20,185 bases of DNA from Phallusia fumigata (lineage: Eukaryota; Chordata; Ascidiacea; Phlebobranchia; Ascidiidae), in assembly GCA_008931825.1 (NCBI GenBank), contig QXVZ01006816.1:1-20185 (forward strand), given 5' to 3'. This document shows positions 8,845 to 19,700 of the stretch, one piece after another. Under the pieces are notes generated by a model. The model saw only the letters and a program-made list of their open reading frames with translations, made no database searches and was not told where the DNA came from. How positions within the stretch are numbered: position 1 is the first letter of the stretch; every line of letters begins with the position of its first letter. The translations under genes and the position numbers were made by a program.

Positions 8845-9425
8845 GATATCCAAATAGTTAAGAAAATGCATTACTTTTCTAATTTCGATCCGTTTTATTT
8901 TAAGTTTAGAAAAAAAGAGTTCTTTTTTACCTTTCCCGCTTTTCATCAAACATCCATTAGCAGATTTAAGTATTTTTATTATTTCCCAACCAATAGTACG
9001 CAAATTGAATTTCATTTTACTTTAGCTCAAAAACAATTCAAACAATGTTTTACACTATAAAATTCATCAGCCAAGAGAAAAAACGTAAACGGCGATATAC
9101 ACAACTCAAAACCCAACACACGCTGCGTCATCGACATGCAATTCGTCAAAATGTTCGCGGTAAGGAAAATGTTAAGACTTTGGTTAGTGGAACCCGGGTT
9201 CCAAGTTTTAGGGTTTCTATGTTTCAGAAGTTGACCTATGACCTTCAGATCCAACCAGCTTTAGACATTGGCTTTTGGGCCAACTTTAAAGGCATATCCC
9301 ACGCCAATATGGCACACAATAGACTTTACATAGGCTTAAACGTAAACCGCTTGTAATGGACGCAAAATTAGGTTTTTGAAAATGTGTTTGTACAAAAAAG
9401 CAAAAACGAAAACGCTTACTTAAGA

Positions 9426-9619
9426 CAGTGTTTCCCATCCCAGTGGTGCGCTAACATCTCTCGCGCAATTATTTGAACTGCGTTCTTCGTTGCATTTGTA
9501 TTATCTGATTCAGAAAATCAAATAGTCATATGAACGAAATAGATTTTTCCGCAACTAGTTAGTACGACAGTGCGTTACCTCCAAGTGGTACGCGACCACA
9601 TAACGGTCGAGAACCACTG
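9426..9619. mobile_element. Non-autonomous hAT-like element (MITE)
   Basis: The left end is CAGTGTTTCCCATCCCAGTG. The right end, reverse-complemented, is CAGTGGTTCTCGACCGTTAT. These match the CAGTGNTTCYC termini common in hAT transposons. The flanking octamers ACTTAAGA (9418-9425) and GCTGAAGA (9620-9627) agree at six of eight positions, fitting the 8-bp target duplication of hAT. At 194 bp it has no room for a transposase. Confidence 0.6.
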
Positions 9620-9627
9620 GCTGAAGA

Positions 9628-10152
9628 TGTAGCACACTTTCTTACTGCTCAATGTCATTTTGCGTCCCAGATCCCGTGCAGAAGAAAGCAAATTACTTGA
9701 ATTGTACAGTGAGAGTTGGCCAGCTCGACCAGTTGTAACAAAACTAACGAGCATTGTATATGTACAAAATTGATCAAGAGCACATGAACGGCACCGAAAA
9801 AATCAGCCACCAATCAAAAACAAACGAATGTCGTTGGGCTTAAACGCCCAAAATCATCATTCGAAAAAAATCATTATTTGAATTACCATCACTGGTTACA
9901 AGTTGCTATTTTCTGTGCCTGGGACAAAAACCCATAAAACATACAGCGATAGGCCGGACAAAACAAGTAAGTACCACTATAAACAGAAAACACAGCAACA
10001 AAACTCGAAAAATACTAGAAATTGAGGTCATTTTGTAAAAGGAAACGACTCTTATTCTAAAATAATCTTTAATAAAACAAACTAAACTGACCACATACAC
10101 CAAAAAGTTAAAATTATCTTACACACATTCACAAGTCAAAACATAACTCAGA
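9628..10152. other. Intergenic region downstream of the right gene
   Basis: AT-rich, no gene or repeat supported. It includes the expected downstream flank of the poly(A) site of the right transporter. Confidence 0.6.
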
Positions 10153-10574
10153 TTTATTTTTCGAGACCGCCTGAAATGGGTGACATTTTTCTTGGGCTAA
10201 TGCTTTATCGTATTGGGGATTGTGATACAATTATTCGGAACTCGATGAACAAAAATAAACACAACTCAGTCACAATTAATATATTGCAGATACAAATACA
10301 AACCAAAATATTTCACAAGATAAAGTTGGTTTCTCTGTCATGGCCTAGACATTCAATTCCAAAATTATAAGCATTCTATTTGAATAAGATACTTACGATG
10401 CCTACATTTTTGACAAAATATATTTTTTTTTGTAGGCTGAATAACTTGCAGACAGGCGCACAGGCAGATGAGCTGAAGTAACAGACCGATTTCTGTGTTT
10501 TGTTGTTCGTCGTTCGTACAAAGGAACTCTTCTCCTGCCCCAGGCTCAGAGATCCAGTTGTGTGACGAAATTCA
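10153..10574 (-). other. 3' UTR of the right transporter with candidate poly(A) signal
   Basis: About 420 bases follow the stop on the minus strand before an AATAAA hexamer (plus-strand TTTATT at 10153-10158). I saw no closer canonical hexamer on the minus strand. Cleavage would be expected some 10-30 bases further left. The UTR extent is inferred. Confidence 0.5.
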
Positions 10575-10784
10575 TCAGTATTTGTTTTTCCAGAAACACA
10601 TGTCGTGGAAAAACCTGCCCCACGATTTGTCCACCAATATTCCCTCGGACTCTTCGCCGTGAAAACATCTTAGTTTAATCCAGCGGTAAATCCAAAAGAT
10701 CGGGATGAATATGCACGGCAGGACGATGAGGATCATGATGACAAAGATGGCGAACCAGGGGTAGTTTTGTTTTGTTTGTGAACC
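10575..10784 (-). CDS. Right SLC6 terminal exon: TM12 and C-terminus
   Basis: The acceptor ATTTCCAG precedes a 210-bp terminal coding segment in phase 0. TM12 is [20 protein letters not shown], with the LP-x-x-xIPI helix typical of the family. The cytoplasmic tail ends [12 protein letters not shown] and the stop codon is TGA. The tail is about 39 residues with no clear PDZ motif. Confidence 0.94.
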   Translation of the reverse strand, partial: GSQTKQNYPWFAIFVIMILIVLPCIFIPIFWIYRWIKLRCFHGEESEGILVDKSWGRFFHDMCFWKNKY

Positions 10785-13700
10785 CTGGAAATAATTATAG
10801 TTGTTTACACGCGTGAAAAAGATCTGTTTGAAAACTTGATTGATGAGCTCGAGTGATAAGAAGGGTTTTTCGGCAAATCACACACCATTAAAGAAAATCC
10901 AAGCCAGTACTTGTGTGTAAAACATTTTTCTACGTTTTGACAAACGCTGTTGTCATCATCGGGAATGTTTNTACTTGTGTGTAAAACATTTTTCTACGTT
11001 TTGACAAACGCTGTTGTCATCATCGGGAATGTTTTCCACACAAGTACTGTAGTACTTGTATATCTTTGTTGAGACTATTTAAAGCTGTAAATTGTCGACC
11101 ACAGACTATTCAAAACTGCAAAATGCGAAAAGTTTTCAACATGTCTGCGTTCCATTCAAATCTGTTCTTCGAGTTTCAGTCAAGAAACCCGACTACTGTG
11201 TAAATATTTATGCTACCGACGTGGCACAGCGCGTCTTTGTCATCGTTTAAGATTCCTAGTCATTTTTCTGTCTAACATAGTGGAACCTTTTCGGTATTCT
11301 GGATTCATTTGACGCTTCGGCTGAAAGCTGTGGGGCTTTTTAATAAAACCACATTGTTGTCTACAAGTGATCTCATGTATAAAATTGCACTTAAGATTGG
11401 CGGTCTTTTAAGATTTCGCTATATTGCATTCACCCTATGCATGCAAAAGATCCCCTAAAATCTTGCTTCCAGTCTAGAATCCACTGGTCTAACATAATGG
11501 CGAATGCTTTTTTCAAGACTGCCAACAAAATCCAAACGAAAAAGATTTTTAAACAGATGTTATTTTCAGCGCAGTGTCGAGGCCGTAGATAATAGTAAAA
11601 TCGTAAACAATTTTCGACGCTTGTTTCCATTCACCAATCACAAGTTAGGGTCAACAAACAAGATATACTTACGTCACCATCCCAGCCGTCGTACTGAAAC
11701 GAACCAATGGCAGTTGTGTAGACATAGGCACCGAACACCACCAACAAGATGACAGGGGAGATTATTAGCCAACAAAGACGGAAATACCAATGCAGACACC
11801 AACCCGCGATGGACTTTGGCCCCTCGAACATCCACGTTAAGTCATCGTCGAAGCTAAAAAATATTTGTTTTAGAAATATCTTGTTTTAGAAACAATTTAT
11901 GTAACTGTGATTTCAAAAGTTTTGAGTTGAAAATGTGAAAACTGCGTATAGCCATGGGTACTCCGATAACCATAGTACAAAGCATTGAAGTGGTCGGAAT
12001 TTGACAGTCTCAAAATGCACATAGAATACAGTCGGTACGGGTGTGTATGAAATATATATTTCACTTTACAACATATAGCAATTCTCTGAAATTGAAAGAG
12101 ATCTTTTTTTTACCTTTTCATCGCAAACCCCTTGTATTTTTAGCAAATATTGATTCCTTGTGTAGCAAAAAGGAAGAATATTAAAAAATTACCGGCATAC
12201 TAGCTAGCGAATTGCAAACATTACAATTTTGTATCGAAGTTATGAATATTTTTCTTTTGGGCCCTAAAACCTGAAAGAAAAGTTTACTAAAAAAACAATG
12301 AACAAAAAACTAACTTACTTTTTAACACCGTAGGCCCATGCAACCACGGTGATTTCGAAAAAGGCGATTACCAGTAGAGGAATCGAACCGGCGTACGAGT
12401 TGAAAATATCAACCCAGTAATTCCCAGCCCTTGTGCAGAAAATGATGCCGATGGCGCAGGATATTATACAGACAATACCTGTCGGACAAAAAGACGAATT
12501 TTTTAAGCCTATACTGTTGATTTAGTGGCAACCTATGCCTTTAGCTCCTGAAAAAGGATACATCGGAATTCAAGAATATGACAGCTTTCCTATCAGCAAT
12601 AAGTGTTGTTAGTTATAATGGTAATGTTTTGGCGTTTGTCTGGCTGACAACGGATAGTTTTTGTGCTGTGAATTTGCTTTCAATATATATATTTGTTTTC
12701 GTCTTGAGCAAATTACTTGGCACGAACGATTTAACTTTTTGTCACTGTCTGAGTCATATACGCCAAATTAAGTTTAGTTGTGTGCCTGTATTTTGGCGCT
12801 TGTCTGGCTATTACTGCTAGGTTCTTGGTCATGTTCAGGAGCAAATTGTATGGTACAAATACCGTCTATCACTGTCTGTGTCTTGTCTGTCAAAACAAGT
12901 TGCAGTAACCGAAACGAAAATTATTTTTAAGCTTTTTTGACTTTATGCCTAAAACCCAAACGCAAACAAACTTGTGAAATTCCCTGCCGCAAAATAGGAA
13001 TTTGCGGTTTAACAACCGACAGCGTTTAATGATCTAGTAAATCAACGTTTTGTTCCGACCTAGTAATAAACTTTAGCGAGTAAATACTCGTCGAACCTCT
13101 CATTTCCCGCCAGCAAGTTTACGACCGTTTGTTGATTGGGAATTTCGCTTTAACTGAATTGTTATTGACCTTAGCTGTCCTCATGATCAATAAAATAAGG
13201 AAATAGGTCAAGCATTTTTCAATTGTTGTTTAACTGATTTTATAGTATTTATTGGCCATTGAAATTGGTTTTGACATTAAAACGCAACTTATAAAGAAGT
13301 TGGTTTTGGATAGAAATTTCTGGTAAACCAGGTTGATTGTTTTTTTCCATGTCACAAAATTTGACGTTTTAGTTTTTCGATATAATCAGATGATTACGCA
13401 ACCGCCCTGTGCTCGCACGGTTGTGGGTTCTAATCCCGTCTCTTGGTCCTTTCGGTTTCCTTGTTCAGAAAACTTTAACAGTCCCATCATTGGTTCCGCT
13501 GCGCTGACGGAACAAAACATCAGTTGTCTATTTATCCCTGAACACTCACACGAACAATAAGTCTGTGCTACTTTTCGAAAACCTTCAAATTGTTTCGCCC
13601 ACCGAGCATCGAAATAAAACATACAACAAAGTGGCAACAAGTTCACTTTCATGGTGGTCGCATTAATGAGGCGTTTACCTGTTAAAACCGGTTTGGGGAC

Positions 13701-16700
13701 TTTCAATCCGAGGTCGAAGAGCGGGGTGACGACTCCCTCCACCGTTCCGAACATGGATCCGAGTCCCAGTGAGAGGAGCATGAGGAAGAAGAGGACGGAC
13801 CAAACCGGACTTCCGGGCATGTTGATGATGGCTTCCGTGAACACGATAAAAGCAAGACCGGTGCCTTGAGAGGCCTGTAAAGTTGGATCAGATTTACTTT
13901 GCGATGCGCTGTTTAATGGTGTGTTTTTGTTTCTGAACGACTGGTGAATGTTGTTACGAAATCTACTGGACCTTTTTTTAGGTTCTCAAAAGGAACACAG
14001 AACAATGTGTATATACCACACAGTTTTAAGCCTCTCGTCATAATGCACCAATGATGACAACAGCGATTGTTGAAACGTTTGCACTACAATGTATTTATTA
14101 CATACAAGCTCTCTGGCAGTTATGTTATTAATTAAGCTGCTCTCCAAGTCCGTGTTGTGTTTCTAACACAAAACAATCTCATTTAAAATACCTGATTTGA
14201 ATTTTATAAAGAAACAGTCCAATAAAAGCTTGGGACATTTTTTGTACGTTTTTTAGCGTTTAGCTGCTTTAATTGTAAATTTATACATTCACAGGCAGTG
14301 CTTTTGCAAAATGTCGAAAAATCAATAAACATCTCGTTTCTTGTACCATGATTACACACAACCACACAAACATACAATTGTTGTCAATCTCAGTTTTTGA
14401 CAAACTCTATCAGCGTCAAGTTTTACCTCGCTCAGAATGTCCTGGAGATTGCAGTAATCCAATGTTGTAAGATTTCCTGCTGTTGCGTTTAGGCCTTGCA
14501 CCGTCTCGTCGTAGTTATCGTATGTGATGGTTCCTTCAGGGAAATTGTACGTGTCCAGCAGAAAATTGATGTTCCTGAGAAGATAGACAAAGAATTAAGT
14601 GGTTTGTGTGCGAAATACAACGAGTAAACTAGTTCAGTTGAATTCTTGAATATTAACTTTATGACTAGGACGGGTGCTTACAAAACTCGGGCTTCAGTTT
14701 AAGTCGTAAATGAATATCTGAGTATATAACTCGGTCATAAAAACCGGTTTGCAACTCGCATAATCGGCAACGCCAAGTGTTTAGCGCGACTGCATTGTGC
14801 TCGTACGGTTGTGGGTTCTAATCTTGTCCCGGTCGCTATTGATTCCCTGAAGAAAAACCCAAGCGGCATTGCTCTAACCTAGTAGAAGCCCGCTGTGTTG
14901 ACCAAAACTGAAGTCACCATCGAAAAAATCAAATAAAAAATGATCCAACGGAACTGCAAAGAGGCAGGTAGCTCGACGGTGGACTCATTATGAGCATAAC
15001 GCATTCAGGCGTTGTGCCGCTCACCGAGAAACAATAAAATTAAATAACCAAATCTTACCCGTCCAGGCACGTCTCATACTGAACTGTAGCTTTGTATCCC
15101 AACACAGCGAAGATGACGATGGACGCAAACACAGAAGTGAAGGAGTTGGTGAGAGCAATGATGAGCGCATCTCGTTGGCAATCCTGTTTCTTCGGGTTGT
15201 AACTCGCAAAAGCTATCACTCCTCCGAATCCGAGTCCAAGTGAGAAGAAGATTTGAGTCGCAGCGTCCAACCATACCTGAGGGTTGGCCAGAATCGTCAC
15301 CTGTGATAAGATGTTTGTGTCGGATTAAAGTTTGTGGAGATGTTATGTAGACATTCTTGCGACTGAAAGCAAATATTTATTGATAGCCTGTAATAGATAC
15401 TACAAGATAATACCAGTAGGTAATAGGGTATACATTACACATGTATCTTTACAGGATCATGAGATTTAAACGATGGCCCTAATGCATCGCCTGTTATGTA
15501 CACAAACTTTTAAAAAGTTTTTTAACGAACACCAGAATTTAAAATGTACAAATCTGCACGATCGCATATTGTGCTTCGAATTTTGAGTAAGACGTAATCT
15601 GTAATTCACATCATTGGATATTTCGTCCGAAACAACTCGAAAAATGTTATGGATGGATGGCAAATAGATGTTCCGAAGGGCTAATTTAGTCTGAAAACAT
15701 CTTTGGGTTTTTTGTAATGTGTAGGTCTGTGTGCATTTTAATTTCGCATGACTAGTATAAAGTTATGAGTCAATCATAGCTTCACGCGTGTAAAAATATA
15801 ACATTAAAATAATGGAAATTGAATTTAACAACGCCGTACAATAAAAAGGTAAACATAAAACACATCACGCGATACAAGCCACACCCTAACACGGCGGCGT
15901 AATGGAAAGTTTTATAAGCGCAATGGAAAGTTACTCAAGAATCTCACGTGGTGGCGCCAACGCAATTAGTCACTTCCAAGTGCGAAGTGCTTTCCTTAAA
16001 ACTGTCATAAATATTTGTCACCCTATTCGGTGCGGTTGGGGTTATGACGCATGTGCGTTCTCCGCACCACGGAGTTGTTATTCGGTTTGTAATAAACACA
16101 AGAAATAAGGTTGGTATTTTGTTTTTCTATTTGAATAAGGAACTGACGATGCCGTGATTAGGCGAAATTTAAATCAACTGTGGTAGGTCTCCAAGACAGA
16201 TAATATCTTTACATTTTAAAATGTTATGTTGCTTTATATACTTCATATGACTTCGAACGTTTGGAATATAATGTAAACCTAATGTTTGTGTTGACGTCAT
16301 GAAACGATTGTCCACATCGATGTCTTAAATCATATTCGATTCTCAAGTCAGATTTAGGTGCGAATTTTGCCACTGGTTTATAATCAAGCGCATGGAAATC
16401 ACGTGACTTTCTAAAGCAAATAACTGACGCTCATCTATGACGTGTGTAGCTCGACAACTTGGCTGCGTCGTAAACACGAACTGTTGCGGGGACCTCGTAA
16501 AACACAAGTGTGTTTAGGGGTCATCGCCCGGAAAAGTTTCGTGGCTGTTTGTCGTCGCATGTTAGGTTTATCGCTGATTCAACCTGCCATTGTCGACAAT
16601 AACACGTCCCAAGCCAAACAACAGCTTCATAAAAAGTGATTTGCAGCGGTTAAACTTTACGACGATGCACTACAGCGAAACATACATCTGAGCTTGCAAC

Positions 16701-19700
16701 ACGCACCGCTATACTCGTAAAAGTTTTTTTCCCAAGGAGCTCATTCCCAATGTCGATGTGAAATTGTTGCACAAGTTTTATTGGTTTTAAATTTAACTGA
16801 CGGCCGATTTGCAACGCACATTCCGTTGGACGTCTGACGTTGAAATGGTTTCCGGAGACATTATTTCGCCTTTTAGAAACAATATACGACGCTACCGTTA
16901 AATGCACGTGGCTTGTTGGAAATGTTGACTGCACAATTTCATCTTTACAACTAGACACAAAAAATGTTTCATCCATAGCACAGCGCAATTTTGTGACGTT
17001 TGCAAAAGAAATTATTCACAGTTTACCACTTCTCCGGCGGTTATGTGTATTTCGCCCAACTTAATTTCATTTTCCTTAATTTTTCCATTAAGTTTGTTTA
17101 AATAAGTGTAATGTTTGTATGACGAAGGCGAGTTCCAATGACAATATAAGACAACAAAAATGTTGGGAACCGCAGGGTTGCTTGGTGCAGTTAACCATGC
17201 AAGTAACATACTCAGGATGGGTACATAAGTTTTTCGGAGTACCTTAGTTTCAAGAATCTGCAATGCAGGCAAAACTACCCTGACTCAACATAACTTCGTT
17301 ATTGTCACGAGTGTGCCAACATTTGTCCTGTGCCTGTCGCTGCAGTTACTGGTGGAAAGCATTACGGAAAACGGCGCGAAAAAGAGATAAGCGAGGGCAG
17401 ATGATTAATGACATGAATGAGCCAGCAATATTTTTGTTTGCTGATCGGTGCGCCATGCCGCCAAGCAAACACAGCTATGCTGAGATTTTCCTAAGCGGCT
17501 GATTAGAGTCACACAAACTAAGCTATGTTTGGTTGCTATAAATAGACATTGCGAGCGTTTGCGATAAAAAATGTAGAAACATCATCATTCAAGTAATTTT
17601 TTAAACTCTGATCGGGAGTATTGAGAAGACGTCGTGGGTCGAACCCCGAGAAAAAACTAAAAAAAAACTTTTACTTGCTGATGTAATGCAATAAAATTGT
17701 TTAATTTATGGGTACGAAATCAATTACTAATCTTTGAAACAGTTTAAAAATAACCAACGCATTCCGAAGTTCAAATAATAAAATAATACAAACATTAAGT
17801 TGGACCCGTAGTTTGTGACACGGGTGATTGCTATGCCGAAATTTCCCTGAAGCCGCCTATGAAAAAAACACTTCTTACTTCTGGGGTCTGTAAATTACTA
17901 TTCAAACCCTAATTTTTGCCAAGAAATGTTTGGATCGTTCTTAGTTAAGTTGAGTTGAGTTTATTTCCTTTAGTGAGAGAAAACATAGCGACACAATAAC
18001 CATAAAAAAAAATATGTTTGAAAGTGCACACTCGACAAACATGAAATTTGGGAAAGCAATTATCTATTACAGTTAGTCCGTATTCTGTATACCGGGTAAT
18101 GATATAAATTGGACTTCACTGTAGTTTACTTTTATCAAATCTATTTTTGTACATCGGCCCGCTTAACAAAGTCCAAACTATCGCCGTGCCTACGTTGAAT
18201 GAGAATAAAAGCAGCGTGGAAAATTACAAAAAAAACACAGAGTCGCTCCCTCCCTCCCTCCCTGCTCAAAGTTAATTAGTAACTTTCGCGAAAGTTTTAA
18301 GTGCTTAGCCAACAACCCGTGACATGATATATGTGGTCAGCTGGAAATGTTTGAACCCGCGTCACTAGCTGATTGCAACTGTTGCAGCGAGCCTGGGGTG
18401 TTGTTAGGGCTAAATAGCTGGTAGAACGCGTTTAAAGGTGGCAACTTTTTGACGTGAATAATCGTGTTCATCTCATTCGTGCAAAGGTCATGTACCCCAA
18501 AAATCTTTTTGTGGACCTCCGGTTGGGAAACACTGTCCTAGACCATCGTCAAACTTGACTCATTTCCCGTTAAATGCGTTAAAAAATCAGGTAAAACGGT
18601 GTTTTTAAGATTGATTCGAATTAAAACATCTCAAAATGCAATAAAGTCAATGGTACGGCTTGTGTTACGACTAACCACCCACTTGCGGTGGTTCCACACA
18701 TACGGTTTTATTTTTAACCTGTCAAAACGGTTTTCTTGTCTCTCTGCTGCCTTTGGTGGCCACTCGCTTGAAGAAAAGCAAAATCCTAATATTTTTTGGT
18801 GGGTTGCATTGTTTAACGCTTGTTTTGCAAAACAAAAGCCCAGCCATGGGTGGTTTATCGATGGAAAATGTGTGTTTAGTAGTTGGAATTAATGTCACAC
18901 GAGTTTACTGCGCCGATAAGTTATCGCAAGACAAACACGGTTGCGAAACACAGAGAGGAGGGGCATATTAGTTTGTCCGAATTAAACGCATGGACAATAT
19001 TGGATTAGGGGCTGGTAAAGTCACCAAAGTTTGTTTGTCCATTTTGTTGCTGGTTTAAAAACAGATGAAAATAGGCTACCGGCCAGCCAAACATTTATAG
19101 ATACCTTTATTAATAAAAAGACCTTTCTGTAAGTGCGTGCACTAATCGTCTGTGAGGTTAAAAAGTGACAATTTTTGTTGCTTTAAAAAATGATAGCAAT
19201 CGTTTATAGCACTTTCAATGTTGAAAGCACATTGTTTTCCAAGTAAAACGACTATTTTTCTCATAGCTTTTCGTCAAATTGATGATGAAAACACCAAAAA
19301 ATAAACGTTTGCATTACAATGTATTCGCCACGTACAAGCTCTCTGGCAATTATGTTTCTAATTAAGCTACTTTTGAAGTCTGTGTCTTTGGATTCTAAGA
19401 CAATCGTCTATCAGGTATAAACCATATAACAGCGCAAAACTTCAGTGAAAGACACAAAGAGTAAAAATCTAGCCTGCGGTGGGATTCGAACCCACGACAG
19501 CAGCCGGCATTTGACAATCGCTGGGTTGACACCAACTCATGCATTAGTTTGTAAGGATGCCAGTTATTGCTGGCTATCACAGAGGTTACCTAAATTAGAC
19601 ACACTTAACTTATAGTTGGTAAATAAATTTCGACTTACGTCGGGAGTGAAGAGATACGTGACCCCTGTGGACGAACCTTTCAAGGTCAAACCGCGGACCA

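Larger units (their letters stand above)
7379..9417. other. Intergenic region, left part
   Basis: No convincing gene. It contains a 9-bp-stem hairpin at 7998-8026 and an imperfect tandem duplication at 8590-8844. The open frames here are short, have low-complexity AT-rich composition and show no family motif. Confidence 0.6.
10785..11672. other. Last intron of right gene (with assembly gap)
   Basis: 888-bp phase-0 intron as assembled, containing the N at 10971 with 63-bp flanking duplicates and the inverted-repeat element at 10905-11049. No gene seen. Confidence 0.8.
12479..13678. other. Intron of right gene, TM8-TM9
   Basis: 1200-bp phase-1 intron. It holds an imperfect tandem duplication (12626-12884) and SINE copy B (13388-13620). 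Confidence 0.85.
15301..19638. other. Large intron of right gene, TM5-TM6
   Basis: 4338-bp phase-0 intron. It contains an inverted repeat near 16027-16072, a relatively CG-dinucleotide-rich patch at about 15.9-17.5 kb, the (CCCT)n tract at 18247-18263, an hAT-like terminus at about 18500-18536 and a minus-strand tRNA-headed repeat at 19303-19560. Short open frames (for example minus 16650-16988, plus 16442-16639 and 18599-18892) show no family motif, and I do not call them genes. Confidence 0.75.

Noticed and set aside
13386..13844. Single 152-codon minus-strand protein
   Set aside because: Only the part within 13679-13874 is coding. The frame reads through a good donor (TTAACAG|GTAAAC) into intron and SINE copy B.
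16650..16988. Minus-strand 112-codon open frame in the large intron
   Set aside because: No recognisable domain, and overlapping open frames on the other strand. Kept only as a note on the CG-richer patch.
17620..17660. GTGGGTCGAACCCC as another tRNA-like B box
   Set aside because: Too short and isolated; no matching body or second copy seen.
18599..18892. Plus-strand 97-codon open frame
   Set aside because: No family motif or splice context; likely chance.
19465..19545. Functional tRNA gene on the minus strand
   Set aside because: The T-arm is perfect, but no D-arm or anticodon arm folds and the acceptor stem pairs at only about five of seven positions. The element continues into a dispersed repeat body.
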